Of a stretch of 64,000 nt of DNA, positions 11,429 through 21,248 are shown one piece after another. The DNA comes from Trileptium ribeirensis. Lineage: Eukaryota > Nematoda > Enoplea > Enoplida > Thoracostomopsidae. The notes beneath the pieces are model-generated. The model had not been told where the DNA came from. It ran no database searches and worked only from the letters and a program-made list of their open reading frames with translations. Within the stretch, counting starts at the first letter, position 1. The number at the start of each line of letters is the position of its first letter. Made by a program: the position numbers and the translations under genes. The stretch covers positions 1 to 64,000 of the forward strand of contig JASANE010021189.1 in the NCBI GenBank assembly GCA_030248225.1. The letters are read 5' to 3'.

Positions 11429-11547
11429 TTGCTCATGTGTTCCCAATAATAAAATTGCTTAAGTTTACCCATAAATTGATCACGCCAAATAGGGTAACGT
11501 GCTCATGCTTCAAGATATGGGGAATAAGTCGACGGGGAACACAGAGT

Positions 11548-12290
11548 TTAGGGCGATGACCACTGCGTAGGATGGGGTGTAGGCACAAGAGTTGTGAAGC
11601 AGATACGGTAATGGTGGGGTTCTAATTTGAGCGTGACAGCCGTTTTGGATTCGTCGGGAAGAGTTCTCTTTTTTCGAATAGGATCAAATTTATCGTCTTG
11701 TTGCTGTGGTCGAGTTATAATGAATAATAAGTTCTTATCTGATTCTCTAAAGTGTGGCAAGTATAAATCTTCTCCAGTATCTTTCACTTGTTCAGGTTTT
11801 AACAGAGGCACATGGCTCTCACAGGCATATTCTACTTTGATTAAGGCATCGAAATTTTCTTTTACAGGCGTTGTCTCGGGTTGGCTTACCAGGGGTGGAG
11901 AATCATCACGAGGTGGATCAGGTGCACTAGAGGGGCCATGGTTTTGTTCACTCGGATCTGGTTCAGGGTTCCTATCACTCCTAAACCTATAATGACCTTG
12001 AGGATTATTAGCTGGATCGGGTTCGCGATAAGTGTCTAATATTTTCCTACGTAGTTCGTCGGTGAGTCTATGTACTTCTGCATTAGGCAGCACTTGTTTC
12101 AAATTTCTAAGGGTCTGTTTAACGAACTCATCGTTCGCAGCTTTTTGTTCAGGGGTTTCATCCTGTCTTTTACGTCCACAACCTCTTTTACGTGACAACA
12201 TTGCCATTATTTTACGATATTCTTCCTCTTCGTCCTGTTCATTATCAGAAGAGAATGAGAATTCAACATTGTGTCGTGGGTCTCGAGAGA
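11548..12290 (-). pseudogene. Charged linker between RNase H and integrase (Gypsy)
   Basis: The frame opens with the end of RNase H, GFSRDPRHN near 12285, then an acidic run (DEEEEYRK), then RKRGCGRKRQDETPEQ. It continues through about 200 residues rich in Asp, Glu, Pro, Arg and Lys up to about 11548. It is much longer than the linker of most Gypsy elements and has no catalytic motif. Because it is continuous with RNase H and precedes the zinc domain, I read it as a polyprotein linker, possibly with a nuclear targeting role given its basic cluster. Confidence 0.6.
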
Positions 12291-12299
12291 AACCATCAG

Positions 12300-12635
12300 C
12301 GTCTGCATTGGCCTTTCCAGGCCGGTAGGTATTTCAAATCCACCAAATTCCATCAATAGTTAATTTCTCTATTGGGCCAAACACGAGTTTCGCGGAGGCC
12401 GAGCAAAAAGAGCGTTAAGCGGCTTATGGTCAGTTTCCACATGGAATCCGTGTCCTAATAGGTAATGTCTAAAATGCAATGCGGCCCAACTTATGGACCG
12501 GGCTTCTGTTTCAATAGCGGGGTATCTGCGTTGGTAATCCAACAAGGATTTACTAGCATAAGCTATGGGCTGTACTCCTTTTTCGGTTTTCTGGGACAAG
12601 ATGGCTCCTAGTGCGTAAACAGTCTGTCTATGCAC
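12300..12635 (-). pseudogene. RNase H domain (Gypsy)
   Basis: The protein reads ALGAILSQ, then PIAYASKSLLDYQRRYPAIETEA, then HFRHYLLGH and HVETDHKPLNALF. These are the conserved strands of the Ty3/Gypsy RNase H that digests the RNA of the hybrid; the second acidic residue is in the AIETEA segment and the third in ETDHKPL. The N-terminal Asp-Ala-Ser segment is damaged. It lies 3' of the reverse transcriptase in its own frame. Confidence 0.85.
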
Positions 12636-12822
12636 TAATGGGCATAGACACTAATGTGGCATCTGTCTATGCGTAATTTATTAAAAGCTTCGTCACACTA
12701 AGGTGTCCATTTTCATTCAGTGACTTTTCGGCGAACGAAATTCAGGTGTTCACAGAGATCTGAGTAACAAGGTATAAATCTGTGGTAGTATCCAACGAGA
12801 CCTAGAAAACTTTGGAGTTGCT

Positions 12823-13254
12823 TCATGGATTCGGGGCTTTATAATTATCTGTTGCAACGGTCTTTTCAGGATCCGGTCTTACTCCGTCAGAACTAATAAT
12901 GTGTCCGAGATACTTTTGCCCAAATTGGCATTTTGACGGCTTTAACTTAAGATTGGCTTTTCGGAATCGGTCCAATACTGTGAATAAGTGCAATATATGT
13001 CTATCGAAGCTAGGAAAAAAGATCACGATATCGTCGATGTATATCAAACATCGTTCCCATTCTAGTCCTTTGAGTAGTATTGACATGCATCTTTGAAAAG
13101 CTCCGGGGGAAGAGTTATATTCGTGTTGTCCATGGACGGTAACGAAAGAGGTCTTCTCTTTCGTTTCGGGATCAAGTTTGACTTGCCAAAATAATTTGTT
13201 TAAGTCCGAACTAGACATAAATTTGGTGTCTGGGAAAACCTTAAATATCGCCAA
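12823..13254 (-). pseudogene. Reverse transcriptase core (Gypsy)
   Basis: This is the central palm of the Ty3/Gypsy polymerase. It contains FMSSSDLNKLFWQVKL (catalytic Asp of motif A) and CLIYIDDIVIFF (YIDD, motif C), then LKPSKCQFGQKYLGHIISSDGV. The segment normally reading 'PFGLKNAPATFQR' is shortened to SSPGAFQRCM, so part of motif B is lost. The fingers lie just upstream at 13200-13403 in another frame. The frame breaks and deletion make it non-functional. Confidence 0.92.
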
Positions 13255-13403
13255 TACGGAGTTTTCCTGGGTCGGGCGTTTCCTGTGTTAATCTTATGTT
13301 GATGTATACCACATCCCGAGATCGAATGGATGGGTACCAAAGACGTCAGAATTTTTTTGAAATTACTATTTTGAGTTGTTTCAGCTGGAAAGGCTTCATG
13401 CAA
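13255..13403 (-). pseudogene. Reverse transcriptase fingers segment (Gypsy)
   Basis: The frame carries HQHKINTGNARPRKTPYW, the conserved start of the Gypsy polymerase (His-x-Ile-x-Thr-Gly-x-x-x-Pro followed by basic and aromatic residues). It overlaps the core ORF by about 50 bp in another frame, so a frameshift lies near 13230. Confidence 0.75.
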
Positions 13404-13559
13404 GTATTAGAGAAGCTAATGTCGCTGAGAATCTGAATCGAGCGTTCGGTGTCAATCGTTTTCTCTTGTTCGTTAATTGCTTGTACGAGATTATCGGTAG
13501 TTAAGCCTAAATTGTTGCATTGTCAAACGCTTTTGGGTGGTTACAAATTTAACTTCGCA

Positions 13560-13935
13560 GTTCATTATGGCTATGGGGATCAATCGCTGTCCTGTACGAC
13601 CAAGGCGTGAGCGATTGCCAAATCAAGGATTAATGGGTCGGGTACAAATAGTGTTTGACCTATATGAGGTTGGGCAATCTCTGGTATGGCATTGATAAAT
13701 AACTCGGTGTTAGAGGGAACATTAACGTATTGTCGACTCACGACGTTAATAACGGGTGGGTGATAATCTGCCTGATCGGAAAAGGCACGAAGCACTTCTC
13801 CGAACCGTTTGATATGTTAAGACAACGGTCTTTAAAATTAATGGCAACATGCGGTAAAAAGGCCATAAAATCTGTTCCTAAGATGCATTCATAGGGGGTG
13901 TCATTAGTAACTTGGAATTCACATAATAAACGACG
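13560..13935 (-). pseudogene. Retropepsin C-terminal part and linker to reverse transcriptase
   Basis: Near 13870-13920 the minus strand reads TPYECILGTDFMA, the Ile-Leu-Gly-x-Asp-Phe signature of the second half of retroviral-type aspartic proteases. It is followed by a hydrophobic strand and then, at 13580-13795, a linker with no conserved motif. The catalytic Asp-Thr-Gly segment expected about 60 residues earlier is not visible; the sequence there has a stop and appears shortened. Confidence 0.68.
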
Positions 13936-14011
13936 TATTAGGCTTTAATGTCATTAACTCGCTTGGTTACATTGCCAGAACGACATCTACTACGTCATCG
14001 ACGGATGGGGC

Positions 14012-14373
14012 TGGCGAATAGCTCTCTATCCTCGATAAATACCATTTCTTCATCGGAAGGGGCACTTGGAGTAGGTTGTTTTCGTGTATAACGACGCGGG
14101 ATTCTACTGGTTCTACGAGTTTTATTAGGAGACGGTAAAGAGGCTATACTTTCCGCTTTCTTAAGTGGCACCATAGCATGAGTTTCGTCGGCATAGGAGG
14201 TGGTGGGTGCTCCGGAAGATATCGTCCACGGAGTGGTCGGCGTAAGGTCAGTATGACGGTTAGCGAGGCGGTTTCTATTAGGAAACCATCGGGGTAAGCA
14301 GTGACTACATTGAGAAGATAACTTACACTTGTAAATACTATATTGTAAAACAATGATGCCTATTACGATAATA
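14012..14373 (-). pseudogene. Envelope-like membrane segment and basic cytoplasmic tail
   Basis: The minus strand stays open for about 120 codons from the junction with the inserted repeat at 14373 to a TGA near 14012, with no ATG at its start. It begins with a strongly hydrophobic stretch (IIVIGIIVL) followed by a Cys-rich segment. The tail is rich in Ser, Thr, Pro, Arg and Lys. That layout resembles the C-terminus of a class I membrane glycoprotein. It continues from the remnant at 14840-15245, on the other side of the repeat. It lies upstream of the Gypsy protease, which is unexpected. No specific glycoprotein family is recognised. Confidence 0.45.
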
Positions 14374-14831
14374 ACTAGTCGGTAGTGGAACTACATTTGT
14401 GAGCGGAGCTTGGGCTGTGGCATTACGAATGTACTCAATTTTATGTTCTTGTAACTACATTGCATAGGGCATAAGGCTTTATCATTGGCAAAAATATTAT
14501 ATTTGAATTCTTCGACCCAAAAAAACCCTATAATGGTTTGATCGAAACGATTCTATTTCAATAAATAACACAAATATTGCAAAATTCTCTATTTTAGCTG
14601 CATAAAATTAACTAATTAGCTAATTGCTAATTAACCACTCAAAATTTTTTAATTCCAAATATCAGGTGCACACTCTGACATGATAGGCTTTCAAACAAAA
14701 AAAAGTTTTTTAAAATCCGTTCAGTGGTTCTTGAGATCCGTCGGACCGAACGAACGAACGGATGGACATCGACTTTTTACTCCCAGACAGAAAATAAAAA
14801 CGCTTCGCTCGTCTTCGCCGAGCTCCGCTCA
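14374..14831 (+). repeat. R5 dispersed repeat, copy 1
   Basis: From ACTAGTCGGTAGTGG to about CGCTTCGCTC it matches 44581-45025 with only scattered differences, so both copies are young. It contains a (GAAC)n run (acgaacgaacg). A further approximately 20 bp before 14831 is missing from copy 2, apparently lost between two CGCTC repeats. It splits the envelope-like remnant. The class is unknown; the 3' side resembles the tails of some insect non-LTR or SINE-type elements, but there is no poly(A) or clear target duplication. Confidence 0.88.
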
Positions 14832-14839
14832 ATTATTGC

Positions 14840-15245
14840 GTATGGGAAGAGTCCGATCTACTCGAGTGCAGGAAGGGATATAGCTATGTGTAATTGGTCC
14901 TTAGCTATCTGAGCAACTCGTAGGTTGATTGCCTTAGCATTTTCTAAAGAGCTCCATGAAAGGGTTTTAGCTGGGTACTAGACAACTGGTCTAAGGTAAT
15001 GTTAGGGCCAAATTTAACCATCAATTCTTCAGGCTGTAGCATGCTAGTTAGCATAAGTGATCCTACAGTTAACTGCGTATAATTTCCATGTGGAATCCAA
15101 ACGACTCCATGTTCTTGAACTATTCGGCTTTGTCCTTATGTAACGTGTGCAAAATGTCTTTTGTCAGTAATTACAAGTCTCTCCTCCGAAGTACAGAGCA
15201 GCACTCCTTGCATGGTAGTGTATACACCGGTACCATTGTCAAGTG
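14840..15245 (-). pseudogene. Envelope-like ectodomain remnant
   Basis: The minus-strand frame is open from about 15245 to 14950 except for one TAA near 15142, with a single-base frameshift near 14950. It contains one Cys and two N-glycosylation sequons (NYT and NIT). Its composition resembles an extracellular protein and it is followed, after the R5 insertion, by a membrane segment. I infer a degraded envelope-type glycoprotein of a retroelement; family and source are unknown. Its 5' side is cut by the hAT copy at 15269. Confidence 0.4.
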
Positions 15246-15268
15246 GTTCGATTAGAGAGTCTCCGGGT

Positions 15269-16066
15269 TACGTTCGAATTAAACCAGTCCAACTGGGTAA
15301 CAGAGTATGGCGTACGTAGAAGTACTTAGCGTATGCTTGGCTAATATAAATTACGTCAAGCACCAGTCAGTACGCTTGTAAACTTTGTAAGTCAGGCGAA
15401 ATTGAAGTAAAGTAACGTTATCTACAACGCAGCCAGAACTGCTTTATTGGCAAAGAACTGGATTTATTGAAACTGTGCGAGCAGTATCACAATTTGTCTC
15501 ATTTACAGCATTTGATTAGAAAGTTATCATCATTATCATCTAACTCATGGGCGCTGTTTGCCAACGCTAGCCTAAACAGTGTCTCTTACCACTGATCAGA
15601 AATTTACTTTTTATCTATTAATTTTTCTTAGAATCATATAAACCAATAATTTCAAGTTTACTATAGAACAACATGTAACAAACGTATGTGTAGTAAAGGG
15701 AGGCGAATGAGGACAGAGCGAAAGTGTTTATTTTACGCTCCATGCGTTGTAAGCACATTCAATTTGACGCAATATAAGCAAGGGTGTATAGTGGAAGGCA
15801 TTTTTACTCTGGGTGTGCAATAAAACGACATACTAATCGATAAATAAACATTATTAGCTTCCTCAGTCTCTAAAGTTTCCGAACGACAATAATGCCATCG
15901 CAATACATTACGTTTAATGTAAAAATTATTTTTAATGCATTTTAAATCGACTATACCTTAATTTCTTCTTTCATCGGTTTTACTATATATAAATTTCGAA
16001 GACCGGGTTCCGGATCCGGATTAAATGGACGGTTCCAGTTGCTGGTTCCGGTTATTTTTTTGCCGG
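15269..16066 (-). mobile_element. Non-autonomous hAT element (R1 family), copy 3, truncated
   Basis: This is the reverse complement of copies 1 and 2: the segment cgctagcctaaacagtgtct at 15573 is the reverse of the matching segment in copy 2. It keeps the interior and the CCGGAACC-rich end near 16000-16066. Both CAGGG termini are missing or mutated and no target duplication is visible. Confidence 0.85.
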
Positions 16067-16069
16067 AAC

Positions 16070-18720
16070 CGTATATGGATCCTAACTATTGGTCTAGTTC
16101 ATAAAACCTTTGAATATCACGTCGGAACCACAAACCCAACAACCATGAAGGGGCTTGCCCACGCCGAAAACGTAAATTTAGCACATTTTAAAACTCCCTC
16201 CAGGAATTTTGTTGAGAGTTTGGCCGTTTCTTCGTAGACTGAATAAAACTTTAAAAAAATCAGACAATATCGCGTCGGAATCCCAAACCCGACAACCCGA
16301 CAGGGTCCGCCCCCTACCTAAGACTTTAAAAGTTAACAAATCAAATTCATTCCAGGAATTTTGATAACTTTTATCGTACAAATAGAGGCCCTTGAGGCCT
16401 TCCATTTGAGCTATGAAGCCCGGCAAAGCCGAGGCCCGTTCAAAAATTATGAAAAATATGGACCCGAGCAGCGCAAAAGCCGATCAGGGTCTACACAAAT
16501 TTCATAGATTTCTTCGCAGTATATACAATTTCATAAGTACGTTTTGGTCTAGCTTTTGCACATATTTTCCAAGTTTCCAGTTTCATATTTGTCTCTCTCC
16601 CTGTCTCTGTAATATTCGCATCAATGCAGCACGAAAGCCGTCGGAGTCTCGAAATTCCGATATACGGCCGCTGCAATAAAAATATTAAATTCGCCAGATT
16701 TGGCAAATTTAATATCAGTGGCAAACATTTTTGTACATAAAATTAGCGGTATCGCCAGAGGCGATATTGAGTCTATCGGGTCCCGGCCCGACGGACTAAT
16801 TTTTGTGAGGACCGTTGACCCGGTCCTAATAAAATGAAAATTTAGGTCAAACCCAGCCCCTGTGCAAAGTTTCACGAAGAACGGCTGTCAAATTGTCGAG
16901 AAATTCGAAATTATAGGTTGACCCAGCTCCTTGGTGGATTAGACTAGGTATCTCGGCCGAAATTAGGAAAACCGAACAATTTAGGAAAGTGAACCGCGCG
17001 AAATTCAGTAATCAAGTCGTTACGGTTGTTAGACAACCGGATCTGCCGTTCTCGGACATCCTTAATAAGTAAGGATCATTAGAGACGTTAGCTAAAGTTT
17101 AATAGTAAATAGAGCTCCTTTCGAGAGCCGTGTTCCAATTGAAATACCAAAAACACAAGTATCTTTAGGGTAGTGTCGATGACCTACAAGGCATCGCTAC
17201 TTATACATTTACTCCCAAACAGCTTTTCATTTAGCCAAATGCAATTTTAAAAGCTGCCATTAGGCTCTGAAGCTGTCATAAAATCTCGCATGTATACAGA
17301 TGGCTCAATTTATACAGATCAATTGGACACATAGGATTTGCTTGTTATATCGTAAATTAAGGACGCGCCAGAGCTCGTTCCCCGTCCCCTACTTGTATTG
17401 TCGCTTCGTAGCGATGAACAGTAATTCACAAATGTAATCTGAAGACTTCTAGGTGGAGAAGCCGAGTTAGATATACAAATAACGAAGAAATCAGTTACAC
17501 AAATGATGCATTTTACCCCGATTAAGCTCGTGGAAATTGAAAACAGCCCAAGAGCGGTTCATTGCTTCGGCAGTAGCCTACTCGCACGCTCAAACGTAAC
17601 ATTTCTCGCTTTTGATCAAGAATCAAGCAAGCATTCAATTACTAAGATTAGGCAATTTAACAAGGACGAATCAACAAAATTTACGCAAACGTTTGTGGAC
17701 CCGTATATATCGCTTTTCCGCACTTAACCGTCAATTATAGCATTATCTTTTGGCTGGATTACTACCAAACCTCGAGTTACGTTTATACGATCGCATTCAC
17801 AGCAAAATCTAAGCTGAGGTAATATCGCCGATCCTTCCATAAGTGCAGGAAGAGTCCATTTGGAATCCTTTAATGGGGTAAATAAATTTACGAAGTACCC
17901 GAACCAAATATCGCCCAGCAAATTTATATTAGGAATTGGAATGCCCGAATTAACATTCCAGAGTTTGAATTCTAGGGATTCTTTTGTTTATTACTTATGG
18001 AAATGTACTTTTTGGTAAGAACTGAGAGCATTGTTCCGCTGCGCCAAGCGCGAACGAAGGTCCTGGAGCATAACCCTGATTTAGGCTCAAAATTGATAAT
18101 TTAGTACTTTTCCGTGGATCAGATTCGATCTAATACCTTCTTGAAATGTACAAATTTGTCCGTCAAATCGAAATATCAAAATTCCTGGTGTTGATAAAGT
18201 ACACTTAATGTACACAACACATATTAAATTTTGGCCATAAATTTTGTGTTAAGAAAGTTTAAAAAGTTAAGAAATTGGGTCCCAATCTCTTTCCTACTGG
18301 GACTTCTAAGCCGTTTAGGAGAAATCTCACCCTGTCAATTATGAATCTATTCTGGTTCATGATCATGGACACGAAAAAGTCCACTTTTCACATTTACTTA
18401 GGTTGCAAATGAGTACAAATCAAAGCCCAGATTACGCATTTTTATAGACGTATTTGAAGGGTAATTTCATAAGAACCTAGAGCCATGACCAGCCTGCAGC
18501 ACACTATACTTGAGGAATATTTGTTATACCCTCGGTTACGGTTCATACATACGTGTGCTATGCGTGTAGGAAAGAAAAAGTAATGTTGCACCGTTGTCGC
18601 ACTCCAATTTATACCCATTGGAAATTTACAACCTTGTACCCATGTTGATGTCTATTTTTGCTTGTATTATACCTACGTTGATTGTTCAATTGTAACCGCT
18701 GCTGATTTATTATAACCTGC
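16070..18720 (-). repeat. R4 dispersed repeat plus tail segment, inverted copy
   Basis: This stretch is the reverse complement of 61325-63700 and, for most of its length, of 41400-43680. Examples are gggaccgttgacccggtcct-type sequence near 16800, matched near 63290, and ccaagcgcgaacgaaggtcc near 18045, matched near 61920. Its right side (18595-18700) matches the tail segment found after R2 copy A. I find no coding capacity; the short open frames are not conserved between copies. The class is unknown. Confidence 0.85.
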
Positions 18721-18848
18721 CCTATAACTTGAAATAACATGAAGGAAGAAGACAAAATTAGCTCACGGCATGTTGAACGAAACAATCTCTCTCACGGCGT
18801 ATGGTGTAGAACGAAACGATTTTCCTCACGGTGTGGCCCCCAATTTTA

Positions 18849-20102
18849 TGTAACACGTGACGCTGGTAGATTACGCACTTCCACAACGTAATGCCCACAC
18901 GATCCCGGCTATCGTAAACTTGAGGGCCGACCTAATGGGCTCTAATTTCTGGTTCGGGTCAGTCCCAAGAGACTATGGAGCTTAGTAAGCCGCAGGAGCG
19001 CTTCACTGGATGTGTTCTGATCCCACTGGACGGGTTGCGCACGTAGCCTAGGCTGTACTAGCTTTGTGGTCCCTAGAAAGGTTGGCTCCGTCACCTACTC
19101 ACAGGCCAAACAGACCACACCACCATTCCCTATCGTCGTGCCACCTGGAAGTGTGTTAAGTATTCGTACTGATTGATTTTCCGCTTTCTTGGACGATTAA
19201 TTTATTTAGCCAGTGGCCCCCACTAGGGTCAAACAAGTCCCTAGAAAGGTTGGCTCCGTCACCTACTCACAGGCCAAAGAGACCATACCACCATTCCCTA
19301 TCGTCGTTCCACCTGGAAGTGTGATTCGTACTGATTGATTTTCCGCTTTCTTGGACGATTAATTTATTTAGCCAGTGGCCCCCACTAGGGTCAAACAAAT
19401 CCCTACACGTTTAACGTCGGGTCGTGGTTTCTATGTGATTCGTAGTTCAGCGAAAGCTTGTTTTCGGGTAAATTTTCTTTCCGGTCGCATGAGTCGTAGT
19501 CACTCAATAACACAAATAGGTATCGGCGAGTCACGTTAAGGCTTGCTTCTTCTGTATGTCAACCCTGAACTTGGGTCGTCGATAGGGGCGACGGGTTTCA
19601 GACCCCTTCAGTACGTATCGCTACAATGGTCAGTAAAACACACGGACACCATGGGCTTCAATCTAGTATTTATTAATAAGTCAAAATAGTGTACAGACAT
19701 GGGTATCGTACGGGATAATACAAATCGATACAACAACAGTACGGTACGCTATCAGGGAATCGTAGGGATAACAATTGGGCATGTCGGAGTCATCGCCTTT
19801 TTCACGGAACCGTCACAGATGAATCAAATTACGGCGTGAACTAAGCCTTCAGAACGACAGCTGCGCTCACCTTACTCGAAAACGGGACAAAAACATAAAA
19901 CACGATGCGATAATCAGTTATCGAAACGCCATTCAAGTAACTACTCGCTCGGTACAACTACTCGGGTACTACGGTTAACTAATACGTTCAGGTAAACTAA
20001 AGGCGGCAAAACAGTGGGCAAAATCGGGTGTGCGGGACTAAGCGGACACAGAGGGATTTTGGGGTTTGATTTTGCTCATCCTAATCAACGGTTAGGGTAT
20101 AT
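18849..20102 (+). repeat. R3 dispersed repeat, copy A
   Basis: It begins TGTAACACGTGACGCTGG and ends near ctaatcaacggttagggtat, directly before copy B. It is homologous to 20103-21150, 60168-61262 and, inverted, 24125-24800. The starts of copies A, B and D all read TGTAAC and then a GTGACGCTG core. It is non-coding. TGTAAC starts are common in Gypsy LTRs, so a solo-LTR origin is possible, but no matching ACA end or target duplication is clear. Confidence 0.82.
19069..19399 (+). repeat. Tandem duplication of about 168 bp inside R3 copy A
   Basis: Two near-identical units begin gtccctagaaaggttggctc at 19069 and 19237. The second lacks a few bases near gtgttaagtattcg. The other R3 copies have one unit. 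Confidence 0.93.
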
Positions 20103-21150
20103 GTAACGGACGTGACGCTGCTGCAGGACGCACTTCCACGGCGTAATGCCCATACGACCCGGCTATCGTAACCTCGAGGGCGGACCTAATGGGTTCAAAT
20201 TTCTAATTCGGGTTGGTCCCAGGAGACTACGGAGCTTAGCAATTCGCGGGAACGCTTCACAGGATGTGTTCTGGTCCTGCCGGACGGGTTGCGCACGTAG
20301 CCTAAGCGGTACTACTTTTGAGGTCCCTAGGGAGGTTGGCTCCGTCACCTGCTCTCAGGCCAAAGAGACCATACCACTATTCGCTATCATCGTTCCACCT
20401 GGAAGTGTGTTTTGAGTAAATCTTCCTAATATTGATTTTCTAGACTTTCCTGAACGGTTAATATTTTATTTAGCTAGTGGCCCCCCACTATGTTCCGACA
20501 AATCTCTAGAGGTTTAACGTCGGATCGCGTAAATGGTTTCATATTTTGGACGTTCAGTGAAAGCTTGTTTTCGGGTAAAAAGTTCTTTCCTTACGTGGCA
20601 CGAGTAGTACTCTCACAATAATACAATTAAATTGGAATCGGCGAGTCACGCTAAGGTTTGCTTCTTCTATGCAGGTATCAAACCTGAACGTGAGTCGTCG
20701 ATAGGGGTGACGGATTTCAAACCCCTTTCAACACGTATCGCTACTAGCGTCAATCAAACACAGGAACACCTTGGGTTTTCATTTAGAATTTATTGATAAG
20801 TCAAAATCGTATATAGATGGATATGAGTATATTGTACGGAATAATACAAATGATACAACGTCGATGGTACGGTACGCTATCGAGAAAAAGGGACAGGGCA
20901 ACGCATGCGGAGTCATGACCTTTTTCATGGAACTCTCACAACTGGTTCAAATCACGGCGTGAACTACTAGGCCTTTATAATGAGAGCTGCGCTTACCTTA
21001 CTCCAAAAATGCGACAGGACAAAAATACAATTAGACACGTGTAACACTATGCGATAATCAGTTAGCTATCGAGAGGTACCATTCGACTAACCGCTCGCTA
21101 CGGTACTACTAGTAAGAAAAGACACTCGGCTTAAGTAAACAAAAGAAGGC
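20103..21150 (+). repeat. R3 dispersed repeat, copy B
   Basis: It begins TGTAACGGACGTGACGCTGC immediately after copy A, in the same orientation. The match to copies A and D fades near 21140. The following 100 bp instead match the sequence ahead of R2 copy B (38230-38350). Confidence 0.82.
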
Positions 21151-21248
21151 AAAGGGTGCGAAAACAGGGTGTAATTCCCTCGGTGAAGGGCAAAGTGCCA
21201 AACGAAACTCGGATTCGAACTCTGTGTGTCCGCCCGGGCAATTTGATA

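Larger units (their letters stand above)
6612..13935 (-). mobile_element. Degraded Gypsy-class LTR retrotransposon carrying extra 3' ORFs
   Basis: On the minus strand the order is protease (about 13.9 kb), reverse transcriptase, RNase H, charged linker, integrase, GPY-type module, proline/serine/arginine-rich ORF and a NADAR-like segment. The domain order and the YIDD catalytic motif mark it as Ty3/Gypsy. I see no LTR pair, primer site or gag, so the boundaries are those of recognisable coding sequence. Many frameshifts and stops show it is dead. A hAT copy at 10332-11428 splits the integrase, so the Gypsy insertion is the older event. Confidence 0.85.

Noticed and set aside
11627..12328. Plus-strand frames of 98 and 121 codons
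   Set aside because: They are the antisense shadow of the Gypsy linker on the minus strand.
21195..21240. T-loop-like ggattcgaactc, possible tRNA end
   Set aside because: No acceptor or anticodon stem can be built around it, and the matching place near 38320 does not keep it.
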